Positions 15,318 to 23,301 are shown, counted from the first letter of the stretch. The stretch: 64,000 nucleotides of DNA from CAWDZK01 sp963807005 (GCA_963807005.1 CAWDZK010000001.1:930001-994000); one strand, 5' to 3'. Numbers and translations are program-made. Notes: a model not told the origin generated them from the letters alone.

Positions 15318-16319
15318 ATGACCCGGGTGGCGGTGTTCGGGACGGGGTCGTGGGGGACGGCCTTCTCCATGGTGCTGGCCGACGCCGGCAACGACGTGAC
15401 CATGTGGGGCCGGCGCGAGGAGCTGTGCCGGGCGATCACGCGCACCCACGAGAACCCCGACTACCTGCCGGGCATCGCGCTCCCGGACACGATCACGGCT
15501 ACCGGGGCGGCGGAGCAGGCGGTCGCGGGCGCAGAGGTGGTCGTCCTCGCCGTGCCGTCGCAGACCCTTCGGGCGAACCTCCAGGGGTGGGTTCCGCTGC
15601 TGCCGGCCGACGCGGTGCTGGTGTCGCTCATGAAGGGGATCGAGATCGGGACGACCAGACGCATGAGCGAGGTCGTCGCCGAGGTCACCGGAGCGCCACC
15701 GGAGCGGGTCGTGGCGGTGTCCGGGCCGAACCTCGCCAAGGAGATCGCGCAACGCCAGCCGGCGGCGTCGGTGGTCGCCTGCGCGGACGAGGCCGTGGCC
15801 GAGAAGCTGCAGCAGGTCTGCGTCACGCCCTACTTCCGGCCGTACACCAACACCGACGTGGTCGGGGTCGAGCTGGGCGGGGCCGTCAAGAACGTCATCG
15901 CCCTGGCTGTCGGCATCGCCAAGGGCATGGGCATGGGTGACAACTCGCAGGCGTCGATCGTCACCCGCGGGCTGGCGGAGATCACCCGGCTCGGGTTGGC
16001 CCAGGGCGCGGATGCGGCGACCTTCGCCGGCCTGGCCGGCGTCGGTGACCTGGTCGCGACCTGCCTCTCGCCGCTGTCGCGCAACCGGACGTTCGGCGAG
16101 CGGCTGGGCCAGGGCCAGACCGTCGAGGAGATCCTCGCCTCGACGTCACAGGTTGCCGAGGGCGTGAAGTCGGCCGAGTCGATCCTGGCGCTCGCGCGGG
16201 CACACGGCGTCGACATGCCGATCGTCGAGCACGTCGCTGCCGCCGTCCACGACGGGCTCCCCCCGGACGAGATCGTCCGCCGGATCATGAGCCGGTCGAC
16301 CAAGGCCGAGACCGCGTAG
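15318..16319 (+). CDS. gpsA: Glycerol-3-phosphate dehydrogenase [NAD(P)+]
   Basis: 333 residues. The Rossmann motif GTGSWGTAF is at residues 7-15, SGPNLAKEIA and GGAVKNVIALAVGI (with the catalytic lysine near 195) follow, and GLAGVGDLVATCLSPLSRNR is a GpsA signature. It reduces dihydroxyacetone phosphate to sn-glycerol-3-phosphate, the phospholipid backbone. The ATG at 15318 has GGAG 7 nt upstream. The gene lies 70 nt downstream of plsC. Confidence 0.96.
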   Translation: MTRVAVFGTGSWGTAFSMVLADAGNDVTMWGRREELCRAITRTHENPDYLPGIALPDTITATGAAEQAVAGAEVVVLAVPSQTLRANLQGWVPLLPADAVLVSLMKGIEIGTTRRMSEVVAEVTGAPPERVVAVSGPNLAKEIAQRQPAASVVACADEAVAEKLQQVCVTPYFRPYTNTDVVGVELGGAVKNVIALAVGIAKGMGMGDNSQASIVTRGLAEITRLGLAQGADAATFAGLAGVGDLVATCLSPLSRNRTFGERLGQGQTVEEILASTSQVAEGVKSAESILALARAHGVDMPIVEHVAAAVHDGLPPDEIVRRIMSRSTKAETA

Positions 16320-16338
16320 CCGGCCCGGCGCCCCACGC

Positions 16339-16395
16339 CGAGTGGCGCGTTCTGGCTGCTCGGGACGCCGTAGGACGACCACAACGCGCCACTCG
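16339..16395. repeat. Intergenic palindromic element, family 1, copy 1
   Basis: CGAGTGGCGCGTT (16339-16351) and AACGCGCCACTCG (16383-16395) are perfect 13 bp inverted arms around a 31 nt centre. The arms and the adjoining TGGCTGCTC recur at 52501-52559, and both copies are followed by ACGGG. It lies between gpsA and the sirtuin gene, with no other gene in the 150 bp gap. Dispersed copies in intergenic gaps suggest a REP-like or non-autonomous mobile palindrome rather than a simple terminator. Confidence 0.8.
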
Positions 16396-16469
16396 ACGGG
16401 TGCGGTGCTCCGCCCCGGTCCGGGCTGCCGGTCCTGGGGTTCGGTCGAGCAGCCGGGCAGACTGGTGGG

Positions 16470-17333
16470 ATGGACGCACCAGCCCTGGCGCCTGATGCCG
16501 ACGGCCACGCGACGGACGAGGTCGCGCTGGCAGCTCTCGCCGACCTGGTCGCCGCGGGTGACGTGCTGGTGCTCTCAGGCGCCGGCCTGTCCACCGAGTC
16601 GGGGATACCGGACTACCGCGGGCCGACCGGAGCCCTGCGCAGGTCCCTGCCGATGACCTACCAGACCTTCACCCGTGACCCGCTGGCCCGCCGCCGCTAC
16701 TGGGCCCGGTCCCAGCTCGGCTGGCGGACGATTGCCCGGGCCGAGCCCAACGACGGGCACCGGGCCGTGGCGGCGCTGCAGGCCAGAGGCTCTCTGTCGG
16801 CAGTCGTCACCCAGAACGTCGACGGGTTGCACCAGGCGGGCGGCGCGGAAGACGTGGTCGAGCTGCACGGCAGCCTCGACCGGGTGATGTGCCTCGGCTG
16901 CCTCGCTCGTACTCCGAGGAACGAGCTCGACGTCCGGCTGCGCGAGGCGAACCTGGGCTGGGAGGCGGTGGCGACAGCGGTCAACCCCGACGGCGACGTC
17001 ACACTGGAGGAGCGCGTCGTCGAGAGCTTCCAGGTCGTCGACTGCCTCGACTGCGGTGGGCTGCTCAAGCCGGACGTCGTGTTCTTCGGCGAGAACGTCC
17101 CACCGGCGAAGGTGGCGCACTGCTACGACCTGGTGGAGCGGTCCCGCGCGCTGCTGGTCCTCGGCTCGTCCCTTGCGGTGATGTCGGGGCTGCGGTTCGT
17201 CCGGCGCGCGGCGTCGCTGGGACGCCCGGTCGCGATCGTCAACCAGGGCTGGACCCGCGGCGACGAGCACGCCAGCTGGAAGGTGCACGCACCGCTCGGC
17301 GCGACGCTCACCGCGCTCGCCGGAGCCGGCTGA
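16470..17333 (+). CDS. Sir2-family NAD-dependent protein deacylase
   Basis: 287 residues. GAGLSTESGIPDYRG (38-51) binds NAD, TQNVDGLH (114-121) and H133 form the catalytic core, and C141/C144 with C192/C195 make the structural zinc site, spaced more widely than in CobB because of an insert (EANLGWEAVATAVNPDG). It would remove acyl groups from lysines and yield O-acyl-ADP-ribose and nicotinamide. Alone between gpsA and a convergent PLP enzyme. A CAGACT hexamer ends 6 nt before the ATG, a possible leaderless start. Confidence 0.92.
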   Translation: MDAPALAPDADGHATDEVALAALADLVAAGDVLVLSGAGLSTESGIPDYRGPTGALRRSLPMTYQTFTRDPLARRRYWARSQLGWRTIARAEPNDGHRAVAALQARGSLSAVVTQNVDGLHQAGGAEDVVELHGSLDRVMCLGCLARTPRNELDVRLREANLGWEAVATAVNPDGDVTLEERVVESFQVVDCLDCGGLLKPDVVFFGENVPPAKVAHCYDLVERSRALLVLGSSLAVMSGLRFVRRAASLGRPVAIVNQGWTRGDEHASWKVHAPLGATLTALAGAG

Positions 17334-17399
17334 GGCCGACCGGGTCGCGGGGGAGCGGGCGCGCAGAGGGACCCTGCCGGCCGGCCACGACGACCTGCC

Positions 17400-18485
17400 T
17401 CAGCCGCGCGGGAGCGCCTGGGTGAGGTCGGCCCACAGGTCCTCGACGTCCTCGACGCCGACGGAGAGCCGCAGCAGCGTCTCCGGAACGTCGAGGCTCT
17501 CGCCGTCCCAGCGGCGGCGCCGCTCCAGTGAGGACTCGACCCCACCCAGGCTGGTGGCGTGCACCCACACCTCGGTGGAGTCGCAGGCCAGCTCGACGGC
17601 CTGCGGAGCCGCCGACAGCTCGACCGACAGCACGGCGCCCAGACCCGGGTAGTGCACCGCCGTCACCGACGGGTGGGCTGCCAGCCGGGCGGCCAGCTCG
17701 GCGGCGTTCGCCGAGGCGCGCTCGACCCGCAGGTGCAGGGTGCGCAGGCCACGCAGCGCCAGCCAGGACTCGAACGTCCCGGGGATGGCGCCGAGCACCG
17801 AGCGGACGTCGACGAGGCGGGCTGCGACGTCGGCGTCATGGGCGACGGCGACCCCCAGCAGCACGTCGGCATGACCCGACAGGTACTTGGTGGCGCTGTG
17901 CACGACCACGTCCGCGCCCAGCTCGAGCGGCCGTTGCAGGACGGGCGTGGCGAAGGTGCTGTCGACCGCGAGCACCGCGCCGGCGGCCGCGCACCGGCCG
18001 GCCAGGGCCGCCAGGTCGACCACCTTGAGCATCGGGTTGGTGGGGGTCTCGGCCCAGACCAGGTCGGCGCCGTCGACGGCGGCCGCGGCGGCAGCGACGT
18101 CGGTGAGGTCGACCGTGCGCACGGTGAGTCGCCCCTGCGACTCCAGCCGCCGCAGGACCGCCAGCGAGCCGTAGTACGCGTCCGGCGGGGCGACGACGAC
18201 GCCGCCCTGCGGCACCAGCTCGAGCACGGCGGACACCGCTGCGATGCCGGAGGCGAACGATGTGGCGACCCCGCCCTCGAGGGCGCCGACCGCGCTCTCC
18301 AGCATCTCCCACGTCGGGTTGCCGTACCGGCCGTACCCGACGTCGCCCCCCGCGTGGTACGTCGAGGCCAGCACCAGCGGCGGGTTGAGCGGGCCGTCGG
18401 GCATCCGAGGCGGTCGGCCGGCGGACACCGCGAGCGTGGCCAGTGCCATGGACGTGGCCGGCGACGGCTCCTGCGAAGGGGACAT
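17400..18485 (-). CDS. Cys/Met metabolism PLP-dependent enzyme (cystathionine gamma-lyase/synthase type)
   Basis: 361 residues of the fold-type I trans-sulfuration family. SATKYLSGH carries the PLP lysine (K200), YGRYGNPTWE and ETPTNPMLKVVDLAAL are typical, and TSLGGVESSLERRRRW lies near the end. The segment that normally follows the large domain (the HPGHELA...GFGGM stretch) is missing, with the chain passing from HYPGLGAV directly into LSVEL, so the protein is shorter than the usual ~380-390. Whether it acts as lyase or synthase cannot be decided. A second ATG at 18449 is an alternative start. Divergent from ddl. Confidence 0.85.
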   Translation of the reverse strand: MSPSQEPSPATSMALATLAVSAGRPPRMPDGPLNPPLVLASTYHAGGDVGYGRYGNPTWEMLESAVGALEGGVATSFASGIAAVSAVLELVPQGGVVVAPPDAYYGSLAVLRRLESQGRLTVRTVDLTDVAAAAAAVDGADLVWAETPTNPMLKVVDLAALAGRCAAAGAVLAVDSTFATPVLQRPLELGADVVVHSATKYLSGHADVLLGVAVAHDADVAARLVDVRSVLGAIPGTFESWLALRGLRTLHLRVERASANAAELAARLAAHPSVTAVHYPGLGAVLSVELSAAPQAVELACDSTEVWVHATSLGGVESSLERRRRWDGESLDVPETLLRLSVGVEDVEDLWADLTQALPRG

Positions 18486-18537
18486 GCCGAGGAGTAAACA
18501 GGTAGCCGGCGGCGGGCTGGGTACCGTTGGGACAACC

Positions 18538-19671
18538 ATGACTGACCTGTCACCCCAGCAGCCCGGGCGCAAGCCCCGCGTGGCCGTCGTGTTCGGCGGC
18601 CGCAGCACCGAGCACGCGATCTCCTGCGTGTCGGCAGGGAGCGTCCTGAGCGCGATCGACCGGAACAGCTACGACGTCGTCCCGTTGGGCATCTCGCCCG
18701 ACGGCCGGTGGGTGCTGGCTGCCGACGAGCCGGAGCGGCTGGCGATCAGCGGCGACAAGCTGCCCGAGGTCGAGTCGACCGGCTCACAGGTGGTGCTCGC
18801 CGGCGACCCCACCCACCGTGGCCTGACCGTCTACGAGCCGGGCGAGGTCCCGCAGGAGCTCGGTGCGGTCGACGTCGTCCTGCCGCTGCTGCACGGTCCC
18901 TACGGCGAGGACGGCACCCTGCAGGGCCTGCTCGAGCTCGCCGGCGTGCCCTACGTCGGCTCCGGCGTGTTCGCCTCGGCCGCCTCCATGGACAAGGGCC
19001 ACATGAAGACCCTGCTCCGCGGCGCGGGGCTGCCCGTGGGGCCCTACGCCGTCGTCACGCCGCGGGCCTGGGCCACCGAGCCGGCCGCGGTCCGTGCGAC
19101 GGTCGCCGGGCTGGGCTTCCCGTGCTTCGTCAAGCCCGCGCGGGCCGGCAGCAGCGTCGGTATCAGCAAGGTCCACGGGCCCGCGGAGCTGGACGACGCG
19201 ATCGAGGTCGCACGCCGCCACGACCCGCGGGTCGTCGTCGAGGCGATGGTGGCGGGGCGGGAGATCGAGTGCGGGGTGCTCGACGGCCTCGACGGCGCCG
19301 CGCCCGAGGCCAGCGTGCCGGGCGAGGTCGTCGTCGGCGGCGACCACGAGTTCTACGACTTCGCAGCCAAGTACCTCCCGGACGAGGGCACCGACCTGGT
19401 CGTGCCCGCCGACCTGTCTGCCGACGTGGTGGAGCAGGTCCAGCGGCTCGCCGTCCAGGCGTTCGAGGCGCTGGCGTGCGAGGGTCTCGCCCGGGTCGAC
19501 TTCTTCCTCACCGAGGACGGACCGGTGGTCAACGAGGTCAACACCATGCCCGGCTTCACCCCGACGTCGATGTTCCCGCTCATGTGGAAGGCGTCCGGCC
19601 TGGACTACCCCGCGCTGGTCGACCGACTGGTCCGGTCTGCACTGGCCCGCGACCCCGGCCTGCTCCGCTGA
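18538..19671 (+). CDS. ddl: D-alanine--D-alanine ligase
   Basis: A 377-residue ATP-grasp enzyme that joins two D-alanines for peptidoglycan. FGGRSTEHAISCVSAGSV is the N-terminal substrate loop, LLHGPYGEDGTLQG is diagnostic, CFVKPARAGSSVGISKV binds ATP, and RVDFF...NEVNTMPGFTPTSMFP holds the metal ligands and the C-terminal loop. Conserved actinobacterial position after gpsA. A TACCGT hexamer ends 10 nt before the ATG, so the mRNA leader is probably very short and the start codon has no clear Shine-Dalgarno sequence. Confidence 0.96.
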   Translation: MTDLSPQQPGRKPRVAVVFGGRSTEHAISCVSAGSVLSAIDRNSYDVVPLGISPDGRWVLAADEPERLAISGDKLPEVESTGSQVVLAGDPTHRGLTVYEPGEVPQELGAVDVVLPLLHGPYGEDGTLQGLLELAGVPYVGSGVFASAASMDKGHMKTLLRGAGLPVGPYAVVTPRAWATEPAAVRATVAGLGFPCFVKPARAGSSVGISKVHGPAELDDAIEVARRHDPRVVVEAMVAGREIECGVLDGLDGAAPEASVPGEVVVGGDHEFYDFAAKYLPDEGTDLVVPADLSADVVEQVQRLAVQAFEALACEGLARVDFFLTEDGPVVNEVNTMPGFTPTSMFPLMWKASGLDYPALVDRLVRSALARDPGLLR

Positions 19672-19675
19672 CCGG

Positions 19676-20161
19676 TCACCGGGCCGGCAGCGCCGCCTTC
19701 ACCGCGCCGGCCAGGCCCACGAGGGGTGCGGTGGCCGAGGCGCGGTCCACCGACGCGGGCACCCGCACCTGCAGGTAGGTGCCGCGCCCCGTCGCGGTGA
19801 ACACGTAAGCCGACGGGCGTTCCGCGAGGAACCAGTCGACGCCGTTCACCTCGACCAGCTCGGAGGTGGCGGTGAGCCCGGCCGGGCGGGGGACACCGCA
19901 GCGGAGGACCACCGCGGGTCTGCCCCAGGCGGCGGTCCGGCGCGACGCCGGCGAGACCTCGCGCGCGTCGCGCCCGTCCAGCCGGGACGGCAGCTCCGGG
20001 TGCAGCCGGGCGCACCCGCGGCCCGGCCCGGTCGGGACCGGGACCTGCACCGCCGGCGCCGACCCGCAGGCCACGAGCAGCGGCGCCAGCGACATCAGGG
20101 CCAGCCACCTGTGGACGCCTGCGCGCCGGACCCGCCGACCACGCGGGAAGTCGGCGTCCAC
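19676..20161 (-). CDS. DUF3515 lipoprotein
   Basis: 161 residues. A basic N-terminus and hydrophobic stretch end in a lipobox (LLVAC, C32), so the mature protein is a cell-surface lipoprotein. The body shows the DUF3515 pattern: AAWGRPAVVLRCGVPRPAGL, then VNGVDWF and a TGRGTYLQVRVP strand. Function is unknown; the family is actinobacterial and usually found between ddl and thiL, as here. It follows the Lrp-like gene by 17 nt on the same strand and is probably translated from its mRNA. Convergent with ddl, 4 nt apart. Confidence 0.85.
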   Translation of the reverse strand: MDADFPRGRRVRRAGVHRWLALMSLAPLLVACGSAPAVQVPVPTGPGRGCARLHPELPSRLDGRDAREVSPASRRTAAWGRPAVVLRCGVPRPAGLTATSELVEVNGVDWFLAERPSAYVFTATGRGTYLQVRVPASVDRASATAPLVGLAGAVKAALPAR

Positions 20162-20178
20162 AAAGGGGGTGAGTGGGG

Positions 20179-20415
20179 CTAGAGGTGGACGACGGGGCAG
20201 GTCAGCGTGCGGGTGATGCCGTCGACGCTCTGCACCCGGGCGACGACCATCTTGCCGAGCTCGTCGACGTTCTTGGCCTCGGCGCGCACGATGACGTCGT
20301 ACGGGCCGGTGACGTCCTCGGCCTGGGTGACGCCCTTGAGGTTCGCGATCTCGCGGGCGACGGCCGCGGCCTTGCCGACCTCGGTCTGGATCAGGATGTA
20401 GGCCTGGACGACCAT
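20179..20415 (-). CDS. Stand-alone Lrp/AsnC ligand-binding (RAM) domain protein
   Basis: 78 residues covering only the effector domain of Lrp/AsnC regulators (VQAYILIQTEVGKA, ANLKGVTQAEDVTGPYDVIVRAEAKN, VDGITRTLTCPVV); the DNA-binding helix-turn-helix is absent. Such proteins form dimers or octamers and bind amino acids, and are thought to modulate full-length Lrp proteins. ATG start with AAGGGGCC upstream on its strand. It leads a two-gene unit with the DUF3515 lipoprotein and diverges from thiL across a region with a perfect 14 bp palindrome. Confidence 0.9.
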   Translation of the reverse strand: MVVQAYILIQTEVGKAAAVAREIANLKGVTQAEDVTGPYDVIVRAEAKNVDELGKMVVARVQSVDGITRTLTCPVVHL

Positions 20416-20468
20416 CGGTGGCCCCTTCCTTCGTAGAGTCTGGCGGTCGCGTGCGTCGCCCAGCGGCG

Positions 20469-20482
20469 TCGCTCGCGAGCGA
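20469..20482. promoter_or_regulatory. 14 bp perfect palindrome in the Lrp-thiL divergent region
   Basis: TCGCTCGCGAGCGA is self-complementary without a spacer. It lies 54 bp upstream of the Lrp-like gene and 25 bp upstream of the short ORF before thiL, where an operator would be expected. The binding protein is unknown. Confidence 0.4.
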
Positions 20483-20506
20483 ACCTACCGGAAAGGGATG
20501 TGAACC

Positions 20507-20560
20507 ATGTCGGCCCCCGTGACAGGTCCCCTGCCGCCGAGCGCGAGGTGCTCAGGGTGA
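20507..20560 (+). CDS. 17-codon upstream ORF whose stop overlaps the thiL start
   Basis: ATG at 20507 with GGAAAGGG 8 nt upstream, the best ribosome-binding site in the region. It encodes MSAPVTGPLPPSARCSG and stops with TGA at 20558-20560, sharing two bases with the thiL GTG at 20557 (GTGA). That arrangement is typical of translational coupling. An alternative reading is that thiL starts upstream at GTG 20500, in which case this ORF is incidental. Confidence 0.45.
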   Translation: MSAPVTGPLPPSARCSG

Positions 20561-21498
20561 GCGACACCGTCGGCGACCTCGGTGAGGTGGCGCTGATCGC
20601 GGCCGTCCTCGACCGCCTGGGCAGCAGCGACACGCTGCTGCTCGGCCCCGGTGACGACGCGGCGGTCGTGGCGGCGGCCGACGGCCGGGTGGTCGCGACC
20701 ACCGACGTGCTCGTCGAGGGCCGGCACTTCAAGCGGGACTGGTCCACCGGCACCGACGTCGGGGTGCGCGCCGCGGCAGCCAACCTCGCCGACATCGCCG
20801 CGATGGGGGCGGTGCCGACCGCCCTGCTCGTGGGGCTGGCGGTGCCACCTGACCTGCCGGTGCAGTGGGCGCTCGAGCTGGCTGACGGGCTCGGCGAGGA
20901 GGCCGCTCGGGCCGGAGCCGCCGTGGCCGGCGGCGACCTGGTGCGGGGAGACCTCATCACGATCGCCGTCACCGCCCTCGGCAGCCTCGAGGGCCGCGCC
21001 CCGGTGACCCGCGGCGGTGCCCGGCCGGGCGACCTGGTCGCGGTCGCCGGCCGCCTGGGCTGGTCGGCCGCCGGGTTCGCCGTGCTGTCCCGCGGCTTCC
21101 GGTCGCCGCGGAGCCTGGTCGACGCGCACCGTCGCCCGGCGCCGCCGTACGACGAGGGCCCGCGAGCCGCCGGGCTCGGGGCCACGTCGCTGGTCGACGT
21201 CTCGGACGGCCTCGTCAGCGACCTCGGCCACGTCGCCCGGGCCAGCGGGGTGGCGATCCGGCTCGAGACCGACGCGTTCCACGTCCCGCAGGAGTTCACC
21301 GACACCGCCCGCGCCCTCAACGCGGACCCGATGCAGTGGCTGCTCACCGGCGGTGAGGACCACGCCCTCGCCGCGACGTTCCCGCCGGACGTCGACCTCC
21401 CGATGGCGTGGAGCGTGATCGGCCGGGTCGAGGACGGCGAGGGCGTGCTGGTCGACGGGACAGTGTTCGACGGGCCAGGTGGCTGGCGGTCGTTCTGA
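20557..21498 (+). CDS. thiL: Thiamine-monophosphate kinase
   Basis: 313 residues from the GTG at 20557. PGDDAAVVAAADGRVVATTDVLVEGRHF is the ThiL/PurM-superfamily N-terminal motif (aspartates bind Mg-ATP), followed by AAANLADIAAMGAVPTALLVGLA, VAGGDLVRGD and the C-terminal DVSDGLVSDLGHVARASGV and LTGGEDHAL. It phosphorylates thiamine monophosphate to the active diphosphate. The start overlaps the stop of a 17-codon ORF; a longer form from GTG 20500 is in frame. Its stop overlaps the next gene's ATG (TGATG). Confidence 0.94.
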   Translation: MSDTVGDLGEVALIAAVLDRLGSSDTLLLGPGDDAAVVAAADGRVVATTDVLVEGRHFKRDWSTGTDVGVRAAAANLADIAAMGAVPTALLVGLAVPPDLPVQWALELADGLGEEAARAGAAVAGGDLVRGDLITIAVTALGSLEGRAPVTRGGARPGDLVAVAGRLGWSAAGFAVLSRGFRSPRSLVDAHRRPAPPYDEGPRAAGLGATSLVDVSDGLVSDLGHVARASGVAIRLETDAFHVPQEFTDTARALNADPMQWLLTGGEDHALAATFPPDVDLPMAWSVIGRVEDGEGVLVDGTVFDGPGGWRSF

Positions 21499-22457
21499 TG
21501 GTGCGGGTACTGGCGGAGGACGAGTGGCTGCCGCACGCCGCCGCGCACGAACGGCGGGTCGACGCGTGGGTCCGGCCCCACCTGGACCGCCGGCGGCGGG
21601 GCGAGAAGCACCCCGTGGAGGACTTCCTCTTCGACTACTACCACCACTCGCCGGGTCGGCTCCGGCGCTGGAGCCCGGGCCTGGGCACCGCACTCGCCGG
21701 CGGCCGGGCGGTGGGCCGGTACGCCGGGCTCGCCGACTGGCGGGTTCCGCCGGACGGCTCGTGGGCCGCGCCCGACCCGGACCGGCTCGTGCGGCACGCG
21801 GGCCGGCTGGCGGACGTCCGCCGCCTGCTGCGTGCCACGGCGGGCCGGGCACCCGCGTACGGCTGCTTCGGCCTGCACGAGTGGGCGATGGTCTACCGGC
21901 TGCCGCCGGACGCGGTCCGGCACGAACAGCTCCCGCTCCGGCTGGGCAGCGCCGGCACCGACGCCGTGGTCGACGAGCATCCGCTCCGGTGCACGCACGT
22001 CGATGCCTACCGCTTCTTCACCGGCGACGCCGCGCCTCGCAACGCGACGACGCCGACCCGGGCCGGCCAGGTGCGCGACGAGCAGCCCGGCTGCCTGCAC
22101 GCGGGCATGGACCTGTACCGGTGGGCCGCGCTGTTCACCCCGTTCGTGGCCAGCGAGCTGGTGGCCGACTGCTTCGCCCACGCCCGCGCCATCCGTGAGG
22201 TGGACATGCGTGCCTCGCCGTACGACCTGGCCCGCCTCGGCTACCGGCCCATCCGGGTCGAGACGGCCGAGGGCAGGTCGGAGTACGTGCGGCACCAGCG
22301 GAGGTTCGCCGAGCAGGGCGCCTCGCTGCGACGCCGGCTGCTGACGGTCCTCGACGGCCTGACGGCTTCCTGCGGCCGGCCCGTCGGTGGCTCCGGGCAG
22401 GATCTCGGCCATGACCGAGCAGCCAGCGCAGCCAGCAGGGACAGCAGTGCCCGTTGA
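21498..22457 (+). CDS. Conserved actinobacterial protein, often annotated as 3-methyladenine DNA glycosylase
   Basis: 319 residues. The opening VLAEDEWLPHAAAHERRVDAWVRPHLDRR, then GEKHPVEDFLFDYYHHSPGRLRRWSPG, is typical of a conserved actinobacterial family linked to thiL. Databases commonly label it 3-methyladenine DNA glycosylase, but I see no helix-hairpin-helix or known glycosylase active-site motif, so the activity should be regarded as unproven. ATG overlaps the thiL stop by one base, implying coupled translation. The last ~16 codons overlap the start of the SnoaL-like gene in another frame. Confidence 0.75.
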   Translation: MVRVLAEDEWLPHAAAHERRVDAWVRPHLDRRRRGEKHPVEDFLFDYYHHSPGRLRRWSPGLGTALAGGRAVGRYAGLADWRVPPDGSWAAPDPDRLVRHAGRLADVRRLLRATAGRAPAYGCFGLHEWAMVYRLPPDAVRHEQLPLRLGSAGTDAVVDEHPLRCTHVDAYRFFTGDAAPRNATTPTRAGQVRDEQPGCLHAGMDLYRWAALFTPFVASELVADCFAHARAIREVDMRASPYDLARLGYRPIRVETAEGRSEYVRHQRRFAEQGASLRRRLLTVLDGLTASCGRPVGGSGQDLGHDRAASAASRDSSAR

Positions 22458-22812
22458 GGCAGAAGTCGTCCTGCGGCGCCTGTTCGAACGGCTGGACGCC
22501 CAGGACTGGGACGGCTTCGCCGACCTGCTCGACCCGGACCTGCAGGTGGAGTGGCCGCACACCGGTGAGCGCTTCGACCGGGAGGGCATGGTGCGGGTGA
22601 ACCGCGAGTACCCGGGTCGTTGGCGCATCACGGTCGAGGAGGTGCTCGGCGCCGGGGACCGTGCGGTGGCCCGGGCCCGGGTCACCGACGGGTCCGAGGC
22701 GGCCGTCACGGCGGCCTTCGCGCGGGTGCGGGACGGGCGGGTGGTCCACCTCGTCGAGGTCTGGGCCGACGCGGGCGGCCCGGTCCCGGCCGACCGCCGG
22801 CCGCCGGCCTGA
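22411..22812 (+). CDS. SnoaL-like (NTF2 fold) protein
   Basis: 133 residues. The pattern VLRRLFERLDAQDWDGFADLLDPDLQVEWP, then FDREGMVRVNREYPG and VRDGRVVHLVEVWAD is that of SnoaL-like polyketide-cyclase-type domains of the NTF2 superfamily, which range from isomerases to proteins of unknown role. The ATG lies inside the end of the preceding gene (47 nt overlap). A CAGGAT hexamer ends 7 nt before it, so independent leaderless transcription is possible. No substrate can be suggested. Confidence 0.78.
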   Translation: MTEQPAQPAGTAVPVEAEVVLRRLFERLDAQDWDGFADLLDPDLQVEWPHTGERFDREGMVRVNREYPGRWRITVEEVLGAGDRAVARARVTDGSEAAVTAAFARVRDGRVVHLVEVWADAGGPVPADRRPPA

Positions 22813-22853
22813 CCGGTCACCGCCGCGGCGCAGCCGCCGACCCCGGGGACGAC

Positions 22854-22883
22854 GACGGCCGGCCCCCTGGGGGACCGGCCGTC
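22854..22883. terminator. Bidirectional hairpin terminator between the thiL unit and rpmB
   Basis: GACGGCCGG (22854-22862) pairs with CCGGCCGTC (22875-22883), and CCCCC/GGGGG pair inside, so almost the whole 30 nt folds. It lies 41 nt after the SnoaL-like stop and 13 nt beyond the end of minus-strand rpmB. No T-tract. Confidence 0.65.
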
Positions 22884-22896
22884 GGGACGCGTCTCG

Positions 22897-23082
22897 CTAC
22901 CGGGTGACCTTCCCCGCCTTGATGCAGGAGGTGCACACGTTGAGCTTCTTGGGGGTCCGGCCGACCATCGCACGCACGGTCTGGATGTTGGGGTTCCAGC
23001 GGCGCTTCGTGCGCCGGTGCGAGTGCGAGATGCTGTGACCGAAGCCCGGACCCTTGCCGCAGACGTCGCAGGTTGCAGCCAC
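22897..23082 (-). CDS. rpmB: 50S ribosomal protein L28
   Basis: 61 residues, the normal length. It begins AATCDVCGKGPGFGHSISHSHRRTKRRWNPN and contains a CxxC pair (C5/C8) and a second (C50/C53), so it is the zinc-binding C+ form; actinobacteria often also encode a C-minus paralogue for zinc starvation, not seen here. GTG start with GAGGAG 9 nt upstream. Divergent from the DAK2-domain gene. Confidence 0.96.
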   Translation of the reverse strand: MAATCDVCGKGPGFGHSISHSHRRTKRRWNPNIQTVRAMVGRTPKKLNVCTSCIKAGKVTR

Positions 23083-23295
23083 GGTGAACAACTCCTCGAT
23101 GGTTCTCGATCGCGGCGCGATCGGTGTCTTGGTCGGTGCGATGGCCAGGCGGGCGCACGGCCGCTGGGGCCGCGACGGACAGACGGGGACGCCCGGTCGT
23201 CGGGCAACCGCAGAAGGGTAACCGACCAGCGCGCCGGCACGCCAACCGAGCGCCCGCTGCTGCGCTCCGGGCCACTCCGGGTCAGGGGACACCAC

Positions 23296-23301
23296 TAGAT
23301 T
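23296..23301 (+). promoter_or_regulatory. -10 element TAGATT, leaderless start of the DAK2 gene
   Basis: TAGATT ends 7 nt before the GTG at 23309, so transcription should begin at the start codon. There is no Shine-Dalgarno sequence. The -35 region (GCCACTCCGG) is not a clear match. Confidence 0.5.

Noticed and set aside
20391..23240. Long minus-strand frame opposite thiL and its neighbours
   Set aside because: Low-complexity Arg/Ser/Pro translation, no ribosome-binding site, fully antisense to recognisable genes.
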